DNA of 64,000 bases from Epiperipatus broadwayi (lineage: Eukaryota > Onychophora > Udeonychophora > Euonychophora > Peripatidae). Shown one piece after another: positions 22,662-32,799 of the stretch. The stretch lies in NCBI GenBank assembly GCA_028023455.1, contig JAQFVV010006208.1, forward strand, positions 8,356,963-8,420,962, given 5' to 3'. The position numbers and the translations under genes are program-made. The notes under the pieces were generated by a model. That model worked only from the letters and a program-made list of their open reading frames with translations. It was not told the origin of the DNA and made no database searches. Every line of letters starts with the position of its first letter. Positions within the stretch are counted from its first letter, which is position 1.

Positions 22662-23138
22662 TGAAATAAATTAACAGTGAAACAGAGTGAGAATTTTTTA
22701 ATTAAAAGAAAATAATCAAACAAAAAAATTTTAAAATATAGAATACTGCAAATAATTTTAAAAACTTTTACGTTAATAAAATATTTTAAAATGATAAAAA
22801 AACCAATAACCTATTATTAATAAAAATGATACAAAATGGCAGAAAATTAATAATTTAGAATTGATGAAGTAGGTGTAAATTCTTAAAAAAAGAAAAGATC
22901 ATTATCTAAAAAAAGTTATAAGGAAGTAAAAAAAAATATTTCTATGTAACATAAATGAAATATTCTTTTCAGCATTTTAAAAGAAATGCATAAAAGGATA
23001 TAAATTGAAATGATTCAAACAGTCCATTGAATTTTCCCAACTAATAGCAATTCCAGGAACATGTAAACATCAAAAAATTAAATGCACAAGTCAATGCAGT
23101 CTTCAGTTCATACTATGATATATTATAGTATTTATTTG
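22662..23138. other. Unassigned A+T-rich DNA
   Basis: Poly-A-rich sequence with no frame or repeat recognised. Confidence 0.35.
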
Positions 23139-23139
23139 T

Positions 23140-23745
23140 AACATCCATTAGGAAATCACCTCTCTACGCACAAGATAGTCTTTTGAAAAGATAAGACAAA
23201 TCCACCTTAACTTTTTAACCTAAGTGTATATGTATAGGCAAATCTTAAGCATTTAGAAATGCGAGTGTGAAGATCTCAATCACTTTTAATTTCATTCACT
23301 AATAAATGTCATTTGTGAATTTTTTACAATTTACTGCACATCAGTATTAGATGTAATATTAAATATATGTAATGAATTATTTATTTATCTAGCATTGTGT
23401 TTTTAATTTGTAACAATCATTAAGCAATCACCCTTCTACACATGTGCTGTATAGATTTAAACACTTAAAGAATACTCTTCCTTTATAAATACAAGATAAT
23501 GTCTTTTGAAAAGATAAATCCATCTTAACTTTTTTTCTAAGCGTATACGTATAGGCAAATCTTAAGCATTTAGAAATGAGAGTGTGAAGATTTCAATTAA
23601 TTATTTTTAATTCCATTCACTCTATTTTAATCTTGGGTTTAGAAAGGAGAGTATTCCTTAAGTGTTTAAATCTATAGAGGGCATGTGTAGAGGAGTGACT
23701 CCTAATGATTATTACAAATTAAAAACACAGTGATAGATAAATAAC
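23140..23745. repeat. Family F tandem pair ending in a palindrome
   Basis: A first plus-strand unit (23140-about 23390) and a second (about 23395-23600) share TTTGTAACA.TCATTA, ACAAGATA.TGTCTTTTGAAA, GTATAGGCAAATCTTAAGC and GTGTGAAGAT. The second is followed by its own inverted copy (about 23640-23745), which runs back through GGAGAGTATTCCTTAAGTGT to AATTACAAATTAAAAACAC. Tandem plus fold-back packing is the same as in the hammerhead families, but no CTGANGA...GAAA core exists. Confidence 0.6.
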
Positions 23746-23756
23746 TTGTTATATAT

Positions 23757-24018
23757 GTTTGAAAAAATTAAAAGACAAGTAGAGTTGGGCTGGACATATT
23801 ACTAGAAGAGATGATAATAGATGGACAATTGAAATCTTAAACCGGATTCCAAGAGATTGTAAAAGACCCAGAAAGAGACCACATATGAGGTGGATGGATG
23901 AAATAAGAATGTGTGCAGGGGTGATGTGGAAAAGAGAAGCTAAAAATCGGAGAAGATGGATTGAACTTGGAGAGATCTTCATCCTGCAGTGGATTGATAA
24001 TGGTTGACGATGACGATA
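23757..24018 (+). mobile_element. RTE-type LINE, 5'-truncated 3' end
   Basis: Plus-strand sense copy starting at GAAAAAATTAAAAGACAAG. It encodes EKIKRQVELGWTYY-frame and DDNRWTIEILNRIPRDCKRP sequence and ends in a GATAATGGTTGACGATGACG tail. The minus-strand 77-residue frame across it is a shadow. Confidence 0.8.
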
Positions 24019-24019
24019 A

Positions 24020-24388
24020 TGTGTTTAGTATTTATTTTTATTTGTTAAAATATATTTTCATTTCTGCATTATGACTAATTAGAAAATTTGATTCACATAA
24101 AAAATAACATCAAGGAAAAAAAAACTATCATTTTCTTAGCTTAGATACAAACGCAATCCTGATTAAAACGAATAAAATAAAAATGTATAATTAGCAACTC
24201 TTTTATTAATTAATTTTTTTAAAAAATTTAATTAGGACTTTTCTATATTCTAACTTTCAAAAGAAGGTTTATTTCCATATAGTCTAGCTGATTTAATTTG
24301 TAAATAGATAATAAACGAAGTTCTAATTCAATAATTTATATGCATTTAAAAAATATAAGTAGCTTAAACTTATAAATAACTGTTAGTA
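24020..24388. other. Unassigned DNA
   Basis: No gene or repeat recognised. Confidence 0.35.
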
Positions 24389-24389
24389 A

Positions 24390-24760
24390 TAACACACAAA
24401 TTGGTAACACAGGTTAGTAGATTACATGTATTGAGTGGTGTTATTCTCCGCTCTTCTTCAAGTCTCGTGGGCCTAACCAATGCCTAGATTAGCATAGGAG
24501 TCCCACTTACCCCTTTAGATTCTTGAAATATCAAATTTTAAGGCAAAGCTCTAAACAACTGAACTATTCTGTCAAAGGGAGTGGAGAATATATACCAACC
24601 ACTCAAAATGTGTAATATACTGACCTATGTTGTTTATTTGTGTGTTATTACATTTGTATTTGAGAAGTTAAAATAAAGTTTAAAATTGTCTATACATTCA
24701 ACATTCACTCATAGATGATGGAAATAGTTCAACACATCACATCTAATATACCAACACCAT
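24390..24760. repeat. Penelope-like terminal repeat (family G) in inverted arrangement
   Basis: 24390-about 24590 is a minus-strand copy of the repeat seen at 26280-26520 (TATTCTCCGCTCTTCTTCA, GGCCTAACCAATG, AAATTTTAAGGCAAAGCTCT). From about 24595 a plus-strand end follows (GTATTTGAGAAGTTAAAATA, ATTCAACATTCACTCATAGA). Penelope-like elements are known for direct or inverted flanking repeats, and this could be the 5' flank of the coding remnant at 25378. Confidence 0.55.
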
Positions 24761-24761
24761 T

Positions 24762-25376
24762 TGAAATTCTTTGATTCAACTACACAAAAAGACAAAAATA
24801 TTAAACATTAAAAAATTTTTATCAACAATTTCATTACCCTCCCCCCCCCCCGATATTAAACATCAAAAAAACTTAATCAACAATTTCATTACCCCCCCCC
24901 CCCGCGGACATGTTCTTTTGAAAATATTCTAAACAATAAGTTAGATACGCTTATCTCTTCTTTTTTTTTTTAAATACACACTAACTTTATATCTAATTTA
25001 ATGATAAGTTATGATATTTTGAAATTTTTCTCAAGTTCTATTTTAATCATGTTTTTTTTTTTTTTTTGTATTTAAACAATTTGAAATGAAATTTTAAAAA
25101 AATAATTCTTTGAAAGAGCTACGAAAAAAGTTTTAAAATTTATTTATAAATTTTATATAATTTTCTAGTTTTACCATGACAACTCTATCTTAACATTTGA
25201 AATCTACAAAACAAAACAATAAACAAAATCGTTATTCACATTGTCCCCAATTTTCTTATTTACAAAACACAGTTTTAAAAGTCAGTAATTAATGATGTGA
25301 TAATATGTTGGACTATTTTTATCATCTATCATTAAATGTCTAGAATTTATATATATATACATTCTGGATGTACATC
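24762..25376. other. Low-complexity DNA with two poly-C tracts
   Basis: Runs of C at about 24839-24852 and 24891-24903 each follow a near-identical sentence (ATCAACAATTTCATTACC), so this is a short tandem duplication of about 52 bp. The remainder is poly-T and A-rich sequence without coding signal. Confidence 0.6.
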
Positions 25377-25377
25377 A

Positions 25378-26240
25378 ACGGCTATACCCTTCAATTAAAT
25401 TCACAATGGAATCAGAACAAGAACCAAAAATGGCATTCTTAGATGTTCTTGTGATAAGACTCCCTCGCGGCAAAGTCAAATCAACAGTTTATATGAAATC
25501 AACACAAAAGTACTTTACATATATATCCAATCACACCAGAAACAAAACTATGGAATTATACTATCACTATGGAATAGATAAACCAGTGATTTGAAAAATA
25601 TATGTCGAAAAAAACACATGTGAAGAAAGTTATCCATCAACTTCATCAATAAAACATTTAATGGACAATAAAAACAGACACCTAAACAATTATGGTATTG
25701 TAGTGTATCCATAAATATCAGGAATAGCAGACAAACTAAAGAAAAATCTAAAGATTAGAAGAATAGCTTTCCAAAGCCATAACAATAAAAACAGACACCT
25801 AAACAATTATGGTATTGTAGGGTATCCATAAATATCAGGAATAGCAGAGAAATTATAAGATTACAATAGCTTTCCAAAACCATAACAATGAAGAACAAAA
25901 ACTGCATCTAGGAAATGGCACATGAATGTGGAAGAAACAAGTTGCCCTGTTGAAAAGCAATTGAAAAAACACACACTAATGATTAGAAAAGAAAAAATAG
26001 ATGTGTCTATAGTAGCAGACAATGTGTGTACTAATGAATACGTTTGATTGGGAAAATACAAAAATATTGGATATTAAAAAAAAAGGTACAAAGAAGAAAA
26101 TTCAATGAAGTTGCTCATATGACAATGGCAAATATTCTTATAATTCATCACAGTGGGCAATACGTAAAACCTTGCTCTTAGAAAAAAATATTAAAAGAAA
26201 AAATGGAGGAATAAGGAGGATTTGAACCAACCATCATAGA
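25378..26240 (+). mobile_element. Penelope-like element, RT C-terminus and GIY-YIG remnant
   Basis: An open stretch from before 25385 to 25594 gives FTMESEQEPKMAFLDVLVIR, a hallmark of the end of the Penelope-like RT palm (FTME.E....AFLDVLV). It continues with the thumb region as fragments (VYP.ISGIADKLKKNLKIRR). A decayed GIY-YIG endonuclease follows: HECGRNKLPC near 25925, and SIVADNVCTNEYV (the ADH/H-x-F helix region) near 26010. Next come YKRRKFNEV-like residues and a tail with IDKYMEFLLIVTFDKLAQVV. An internal 117-bp tandem duplication (CAATAAAAACAGACACC at 25666 and 25783) and many stops show it is dead. Confidence 0.82.
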
Positions 26241-26620
26241 TAAGTATATGGAATTTCTATTGATTGTTACCTTTGACAAATTAGCTCAGGTGGTTAGTGT
26301 TGCCTTAAAATTTGATATTCAAGAATTTAAAGATGTAGCTTGACTTCTACGCTAGCACTGTCATTGGTCAGGCCAGCAACACCTGAAGAAGAGCAGAGAA
26401 TAATATCAATTGAAACATTGGGTGATCTACTAAGTGTTATCTACTAACTTGTATGTTATTACTAACAGATGTTGGTATTTGGAAAAGTTTAAGTAAAGTT
26501 TAACATTTTCTGGATATTCAACATTTAATGACAGATGATGGAAATAGTTCAATATATTATCACATCTAAATTACCATCATCACAAACCTTCAGGAAAACA
26601 GTAGTTAATGATAATTTTTG
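26241..26620 (+). repeat. Penelope-like 3' terminal repeat (family G) with hammerhead-like core
   Basis: Follows the coding remnant directly. The segment CCTGAAGAAGAGCAGAGAAT...TTGAAACATTGGG near 26378-26435 has the CTGANGA and GAAA boxes of a hammerhead in the right order, but stem II is long and poorly paired. The end is marked by AACAGATGTTGGTATTTGG, AAAGTTTAAGTAAAGTTTAA and GATGATGGAAATAGTTCAA, also found at 24720, 32260 and 39900. Confidence 0.55.
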
Positions 26621-26650
26621 TGATTTATATGACAGTAGCAATATAATTTT

Positions 26651-26757
26651 TCCCCCATATGTCATAGTATCAGCCGGGAGGCGAACCTGCAACAACCGTC
26701 TGCAAACAACTGCTTGCTTGCAAGGCGACTGCACTGACCTCTCGGCTAACAACGCTT
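26651..26757 (-). mobile_element. tRNA-derived short SINE
   Basis: Minus strand: GCGTTGTTAGCCGAGAGGTC (A box), GCAAGCAGTTG, GGTTCGCCTCCCGGC (B box), then ATGACATATGGGGG. Length about 105 bp, no body beyond the tRNA-like part. The tail is GGGGG instead of poly-A, so this copy is altered at its 3' end. Confidence 0.75.
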
Positions 26758-26759
26758 GA

Positions 26760-27417
26760 CGAATTATTTTATTTTTATAATACAAAACATTGTCAAAGAT
26801 ACAACTGGATATAAATTTTATAGTATTTTGAAACGGGGAAATAAAAATAATACACTATAATTTAGTGAATCTCCATATGTCGTTTTCTGCTGAGATTAAA
26901 AAGAAAATAAGAATACCCAAATATCACTGCTTACCAATATCAAATGAATAAGTAACAAATGCAAGCTTTTCAGTTGAACCCAATTAATGCCTGAAATTAT
27001 GAGTCACAAAAATTTGAAGTTGGGTTATTGACTAATGCTAATTTAATTTTGGGAATACTGAAAAAAGTTAGCTTCACAATTTTTTACTCTTCCATTACAT
27101 CAACAATTGGCAACTTTTAATTAAAATTTTAAAAAAAATACAGCAAAGAACTACCATTTAATTTGAACAGGAGAGAGATTTTTTCATTTATTACTGAATT
27201 AAATATAGAGACTATTTATTAAATAAAATGTAGTCTTAAAATATTTATTGATATTAAAAAATGTTAACAAATAATCAATTAAATATGAAGTAATATTATT
27301 TCAACTGTAGACCAAACATTTTGTGCAAGATTTTCGTCATGAATATGTCATCAATTTCATTTTAAACATGCTGAAAGATTCATTGCCTGCTCTTTATAAT
27401 AATATGTTTTAAATAGA
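26760..27417. other. Unassigned DNA
   Basis: No gene or repeat recognised. Confidence 0.35.
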
Positions 27418-27419
27418 CA

Positions 27420-27698
27420 CAGAGGTAAAACTCTCCATACAGTAGCGCCACTCAGTGTGAACCAGAATAATCAATGGATGCAGGAAGATTTGTGCATAAA
27501 ATCCCTATCTAGGGCCTACTCATCCAATATCCCTGGACTAGTTTGTAGCTTTCATCAGTGAGAAGCCTTGGATTTGAGAGCAAGCCTTCATCGAACATTT
27601 GTACATAAAATCCCTATCTAGGCCTATTCATCCTGCATCCATTGATTACTCTCATTTTATACTGAGTGGCACTACTATATGGAGTGCTTTGGCTCTGT
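27420..27698. mobile_element. Family C element, degenerate
   Basis: Arms GAGGTAAAACTCTCCATAC and GTATAGTGCTTTGGCTC-type ends. The left-arm ribozyme (minus, about 27523-27573) keeps CTGATGA and the ATCCAA outer stem, but GAAA and half of stem II are deleted. The right arm lacks a ribozyme. Inactive. Confidence 0.7.
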
Positions 27699-27699
27699 G

Positions 27700-28136
27700 A
27701 AAAGAAGATTGTGTAAGCCTAAAGAATAGTGACCATGTTAAGTTTTAAATAGGCATAGCTTCAATAACTAGCAATTAATATATAGATATATATTCAATAA
27801 AAATTTTCTTGCTCGTATCCAAAGCCTCTATTTTCATGTCTTGCAATGCCCTCTAAGATTCACAGTCATTCAATCACTTCTTGCACGTTACTGTGAATTT
27901 CTCCATCTAGGCTTTAAAAATTTATTTAGAATTGGTCTCAACTTGCAAAATTAACGATGTCATGTTTCAAGTCTTAAAAACCTCATATTGCTTCCTTTAT
28001 ATAGTAAAATTAGAGTGATTGGTTTGAAAAATATATACCGAATTTGATTTATTATTTGATAAGAATAAATTTGTAATGATGAAATAAAAAAGGAAAGAAG
28101 AAATTTATGTTAAAATTATCTGTGATTCTTAATTTC
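27700..28136. other. Unassigned DNA
   Basis: No gene seen. TATATATAGATATATATTC near 27778 is simple sequence. Confidence 0.35.
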
Positions 28137-28407
28137 ACATATTAGAAGTATTTACAAATGAAATTTATCCACTTAACTTTGAACACTTCTTAGCAAAAAA
28201 AAAAATTATCATACTGAGATATAAATATTTGAAATACAGGCACTCTTACATGGTGGATTCATCTGGGGATTTGGGCTTTTCATCATCAGATTTTTAGTAG
28301 TATGGGTGGCTGAAGAGTTGGAGGGTGGAGTAGATTGAAGCTTATCCATTCAAGTATGAATATTTACTATCTTAATATAAACTGAGCATTGATTATGTGT
28401 GTGGGAG

Positions 28408-28466
28408 ATAATCTGGACCAACTGATGAATGCTGGTTTAGCATGAAATATGTCTATTGGTGATTAT
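28408..28466 (+). ncRNA. Hammerhead ribozyme, type I, family A
   Basis: CCAA, CTGATGA, stem II ATGCT-GGTTT-AGCAT (perfect, with an A-U base pair where other copies have G-C or G-U), GAAA, TATGTCTA, TTGG. Outer stem ATAAT/ATTAT. The A-U replacement keeps pairing and so supports the fold. Confidence 0.8.
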
Positions 28467-28583
28467 TTATCTTCTCTACATGTGTGTGGTCATGTGTATC
28501 AGTGGTATAAGATAGTATGGATAGTTGACAGGTACATGAAAGTCTGAGTTCAAATCTCCTATATTTATATGTACAGGATATAC

Positions 28584-28880
28584 ACACAATTTTACATTCC
28601 AACTGCCCTGCAGTCTTCTTTAGAGCTACTCCTATATGAATTATACACAATCTTACATTCCAACTATCCTGCAATCTTCTTCAGAGCCACTACTATATAA
28701 ATTACACATAATCTTACATTTTGACTATTTTGCAGTATTCTTCAAAGCAACTTCTATATGAATTACACACAATCTTACATTCCAACTGCCTTGCAGTCTT
28801 CTTCAGAGCCACTCCTATATGAATTACATATTACATTTCGATTGTTTTGCAGTCTTCTTCAGAGCCATTCTCATATGAAT
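28584..28880 (-). repeat. 61-bp tandem array of hammerhead-like units (about five copies)
   Basis: CAGTCTTCTTCAGAGCCACT-type phrases start at about 28611, 28672, 28733, 28794 and 28850, a 61-61-61-56 bp spacing. Each unit on the minus strand has CTGAAGA, A, GACTGC..GCAGTC-like stem II and then GGAA or GAAA. Only one or two units keep GAAA (the unit with CATTTCGATTG near 28833 does). The array ends in poly-T at 28880. Confidence 0.75.
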
Positions 28881-29084
28881 TTTTTTTTAAGTGTTAATAA
28901 ATTCATATAGAAGTGACTCTGAAAAAACTGAAGAACAGTTGAAATGTAAGATTGTGTGTACATCTGTACAATAAATTGTTTTTTTTTTTTGCTAAGAAGT
29001 GTTCAAAGTAAGTGGATACATTGCATTTATATAAGATATTATAACAATATAAAGAAAGAGGTGGATTTAGTTATATTTGTTATA

Positions 29085-29592
29085 GAAATATTTAAAGTTG
29101 CAATTATAAATTTATTAAGTGCGTATACATTACTTAAGTAATATTTTAATAAGACTGTGAACCTCAAGAGTATGTACCTAAAAATGCGAAGATAGGGACC
29201 TCTACAGGTCTTAAACACAAGCTTATGACTTTGGAAAAAAAGACTGGAACCATTCTTTATTTCAACCTACTTTCTATATGAATAAGCAAATCTAAAGCAT
29301 TTAGATCTGAGAGCATGAAGCTATTCAATACTTCACTGATTAAGTCCACAATTCCTATTATACATTAGTACTCACAAAATCTTTCGATTTACGAGTTAAT
29401 GGAAAGATCTTATAGTTAGAAATCTATTACAATAATTTAAAGTTGTAATTATAAATTTATTAAGCACATATACATTACATAATATTTTATTAAGACTGTG
29501 AACCTCAAGAATATGCGCCTAAAAATGTGAAGATAGGGACTTCTACAGATCTTAAACACAAGCTTACAACTTTGATAAAAATTGAAAAAATG
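29085..29592 (+). repeat. Family F2 tandem repeat, 341-bp period
   Basis: GACTGTGAACCTCAAGA occurs at 29153 and 29494. Around each copy the blocks AATTATAAATTTATTAAG, CCTAAAAATG.GAAGATAGGGAC, TCTACAG.TCTTAAACACAAG line up. Between them lies the family F block (hairpin GACTGGAACCATTC region, TTTCAACCTACTTTCTATA, GCAAATCTAAAGCATTTAG, GATCTGAGAGCATGAAGCT). Monomer size and head-to-tail packing resemble retrozymes, but no known ribozyme core was found. Confidence 0.7.
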
Positions 29593-29593
29593 C

Positions 29594-30426
29594 TGAATTT
29601 GTAAAAGGAGGATATGAACCGAAAAATATTTAGTTCAACATTAATATAAACTATAAAGTATTCCATCAGAAATCATTGACATTAAAAAACTGATATCAAA
29701 CCTGAATTCAGAAATCAGTATGAACTTAAAATAAAATGCTTAATGGCTTCATTTAGCCTTGGTAAGAATTTCTATATCATTATTTAAATTTTCTAATTTA
29801 CATTTTTTTAAAAAAGCTGTTGTTTCAACCCAAAATGTCACAAAAAAATGGCCGATATACTGCAGGTACACAGTTAATGTATAAAATTATTATTATTTAA
29901 TGTCATATTTTTATATTTTATTATCCATCAATTTTCATCACAAGGGTGAATAATTAACACATTCACATACATATATATAATAATATTCGTGTGGATGTTT
30001 ACTTTCTCAATTTATTATAACTATGTTATTGGGAAAGGGGATGGAGTGTTAATTTAGTAATACATGTATGTATAGTTTAAAAAAAAAAATGTAAAAGAAT
30101 TCTGATTAAGGTACGATTTAAAAAATCACGTGACACAATTACACTCTCTAAGATTTTTGAATTTGAAATTTTTTATTTTTTTAAATAAAGTACTTAAATA
30201 ATTTTAACTCGAAAACAAACTATTTTAAAAATAGTTCTTAAATATTTTTTTAGTAAACACTCTTAATTTAATTTTTTTTAAAAAAAGAATATGTAAACAG
30301 CTTTGTATTTTAAAAGATAAAAAGGGCAAATAAAATAAACTAATTAAGGGGTTTGAAAAAAAAACCTACAATTATGGGAAAATATTTATAGAAAAACAAG
30401 TGTGTTTTCCAAGACAAGATTGCTAG
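29594..30426. other. Unassigned A+T-rich DNA
   Basis: No gene. Mostly A/T runs, with a short TACATATATATAATAATATT stretch near 29970. Confidence 0.35.
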
Positions 30427-30569
30427 AAAATTAGTTAAGAGTTGTCTTGCGTTGTTAGCCGAGAGGTATCGCAGCCGCCATGCAAGCAAGTAGTTGGTTG
30501 CAGACGGTTGTGGGTTCGCGTCCCGGCCGATGCTATGACACATGGAAAAAAAAAAATTAGTTAAGAGTT
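30427..30569 (+). mobile_element. tRNA-derived short SINE with 17-bp target duplication
   Basis: Body 30444-30552: GCGTTGTTAGCCGAGAGGT (A box), GGGTTCGCGTCCCGGCC (B box), GATGCTATGACACATGG, then poly-A. It is flanked by AAAATTAGTTAAGAGTT at 30427-30443 and 30553-30569, a perfect 17-bp target-site duplication. This shows LINE-type insertion of a roughly 100-nt RNA that is little more than a tRNA-like domain plus A tail. Confidence 0.92.
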
Positions 30570-30643
30570 CATCACTAATATCTCACAGCCAGTTGCTAAA
30601 GTTAAGACAATTATAAGTAATAGTAATTATACTTTGGATTATT

Positions 30644-31264
30644 TCTATCATCTTATAAATATAGGAAATTTGAACCCAGACTTTCAAGCACCCGTCAACT
30701 ATCCACACTATCTCGTACGACTCATACACATAACCACATCCATGTAGAAAAGATAAACAATCACCAATAAAGTATTTTATGCTAAACCAGCATTCATCAG
30801 ATGATTCAGATTATCATCTCCCACACACACACACATATATATACATAATCAATGCTCAGTATATATTAAGATAGCAACTCTTTGTACTTTAATGGACAGG
30901 CTTCAATCCACTCCAACCTCCAACTCTTCAGGCATCCATACCATTGAAAATCTGATGATGGAAAGTTGGAGTGGATTGAAGCCTGTTCATTAAAGTATAA
31001 AGATTTGCTATCTTAATATATACTGAACACTGATTATATATGTGTGTGGGAGATGACAATCCGGACCAACTGATGAGTGCTGGTTTACCACGAAATACAT
31101 ATATTGGTGATTGTTTATTTTTTCTACATGTATGTGGTCATGGGTATCAATGGTATGAGATAGTGTGAATAGTTGAAGGGTGCTTGGCAGTCTGAGTTCA
31201 AATCCCCTATCAGGCTCCAGGTATGTGAAGAGTGGCTGTATTTTAAATATCTATCATCTTATAA
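30644..31264. mobile_element. Family A inverted dimer with 15-bp target duplication
   Basis: TCTATCATCTTATAA occurs at 30644-30658 and 31250-31264. Between them lies a fold-back of 591 bp: a minus-strand unit to about 30958 and a plus-strand unit from about 30960. Both outer ends are the tRNA-like B-box side (GAACCCAGACTTTCAAGC and its partner GAGTTCAAATCCCC), so the join is at the 5' end of both units. The minus-strand ribozyme (about 30762-30818) has lost GAAA (AAAA) and its stem I. The plus-strand one at 31055-31113 is intact. Confidence 0.88.
31055..31113 (+). ncRNA. Hammerhead ribozyme, type I, family A
   Basis: CCAA, CTGATGA, stem II GTG...CAC (base pairs conserved, upper stem rearranged by TTTACCAC), GAAA, TACATATA, TTGG. 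Outer stem ACAAT/ATTGT-like. All core bases are present. Confidence 0.72.
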
Positions 31265-32345
31265 TAAGTACTGAAAAATTAGAACTTTATTTAAACTTTC
31301 CAAATTCATTCAAGTAATAATACACAGGTTAGGATATAATACAAAGTTTCAAGTAGTATTATTCTCTCTTCTTCAGGTATTGCAGATCTGAGAAATGACA
31401 GTATTAACATGAGAATCAAACCAGGATCTTTAGATTCATGAGTATTGAATTTAAGATAACACTCTAACCAACAGAGCTTTTCTATCAAAGGCAACAGTCA
31501 TTAGAAATTTCATGTATTTGTCTATGAGTGTTTTCAAGTTATTATACTTTTTCTTAAGAGCAAATCTAATTTGTGAGTTATGGACATAAAGTATTATCCT
31601 AATAAGTTGACTTATAGGTATTTGCCATTCTTATTATGAGCAGCTTCTTTGAAATTTCTTCTTTGTATTCATTTTTCTCTATCTCATAGTTTTATATTTT
31701 CTCAACTGAACATAAGTTCACTGGTACATACATGGTCTGTTGCTTTACATATATCTATCTTTTTTAATCATCAGTTAGTGCTTTTTAAATCACATTTCAA
31801 TGGGGCAACTGGTCCACCAATATACAACTTCCCACATTCACATGGTATTCCATAAATACAATTTTTGTTTTTCAGCATTTCAAATTTGGGTTTGGTAGAT
31901 ATTAGAATTCCTTGTAGTGTGGTATGGCTTTGGAAAGCTGATGTTGAATCCATTGCAGATTTTCTTTAGTTTATCTACTATTCTGGGTATATATGAATAA
32001 ACTATAATACTAATAATTTTTTCTTTTGTTGTCTATTCAAGATTTTCTTAATGACAACTGATGAATAACCATTCTTCATGAGAGTGCTTTATGTTGATTT
32101 TTGATTCAATTCCCATGCTAATACTGTCACTGGTCAGGCCAGCAATACATAAAAAAGAGAGCATAACATTCAAAACATGTTATATATATATATATATAAT
32201 GTGTGCTATTACTAACAGCAGAATGTATTTGGAAAGTTTAAATAAAGTTAGAATTTTTCTAAAAACATTCAATATAAGATGACGGAAACAGTCCAATATA
32301 GAATTACTTCTAAAATATCATCATAAATCTTCAGACAATTTATAA
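31265..32345 (-). mobile_element. Penelope-like element, GIY-YIG part, with terminal repeats in inverted order
   Basis: Minus strand from about 32070 to 31560. Thumb residues PYIPRIVDKLKKICN are followed, in a 60-residue open stretch at 31771-31953, by the endonuclease start IYGIPCECGKLYIG. The catalytic GET motif is replaced by GGP, so the domain is damaged. C-terminal IDKYMKFLMTVAFD follows near 31500. 31265-31520 is the minus-strand terminal repeat, and 32080-32345 is a plus-strand copy of the same repeat end (GAATGTATTTGGAAAGTTTA). The coding part is therefore flanked by inverted copies. Confidence 0.8.
31338..31381 (-). ncRNA. Hammerhead-like motif in Penelope terminal repeat (family G)
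   Basis: Minus strand: AATAC, CTGAAGA, a roughly 19-nt stem II region, GAAA, CTTT, GTATT. Stem I (AATAC/GTATT) pairs perfectly for five positions, and the two core boxes are in place. Stem II pairs weakly and stem III is minimal. Hammerheads in Penelope terminal repeats are established in other animals. This copy is a candidate or relic. Confidence 0.5.
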
Positions 32346-32346
32346 G

Positions 32347-32795
32347 TATGTGTGTTTGATTAAGTTGTCCTATATATACTATGAATGTATTGTTATACTA
32401 AAGCTATGCTCTGCTAGAAAAACAAAAAGATGTGGATTGAACGACCTAGCATTCCTGGAAGCCTAGATATCCAATCATTATGCTTTGGTCAACAATTTAT
32501 TGCTTACATCTGAAAAGAGATCCGGAAATTTCATTAACTAAAGCCAGATGATCAATTAATTGTAGTGAAAAGCATGAAAATTCGTGCTTGCAATACAATT
32601 AAGCAAAAATGAAAATTGGAATTTTAAGAAAATCTACAGTATTGGATATAAATCATTACTCCATAACCTTTGTTTAAAAAAATAATGTAATCAGGTAAAT
32701 TTGAACTCAATAATATTTATAACAAGTTGTTTTACATCTGCCAATATGTAAAACTACTGAAAATATTTAACCTTCAGAAATTATGTTAAAACTTT
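32347..32795. other. Unassigned DNA
   Basis: Nothing recognised between the Penelope remnant and the next family A copy. Confidence 0.35.
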
Positions 32796-32799
32796 TATA

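Larger units (their letters stand above)
28140..29030. repeat. Composite: family E fold-back enclosing a family A unit and a 61-bp array
   Basis: Outer arms AATTTATCCACTTAACTTTG (28160) and CAAAGTAAGTGGATACATTG (29005) are inverted, each next to GAACACTTCTTAGC. Inside, from left: a plus-strand family A unit (28240-28575, ribozyme at 28408), the minus-strand 61-bp repeat array (28584-28880), and one plus-strand family E unit (about 28900-28960: GTGACTCTGAAAAAACTGAA, CAGTTGAAATGTAAG). No coding capacity. Confidence 0.65.

Noticed and set aside
28560-28880. CRISPR-like array (regular 61-bp spacing)
   Set aside because: The whole unit is repeated with no unique spacers. It is a satellite of hammerhead-like units in a eukaryotic context.
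30444-30552. Possible functional tRNA gene (A and B boxes, GCNTTGG/CCGATGC acceptor ends)
   Set aside because: Ten similar copies with A tails and target-site duplications, mutated arms and no plausible mature tRNA fold in the middle; these are SINEs.
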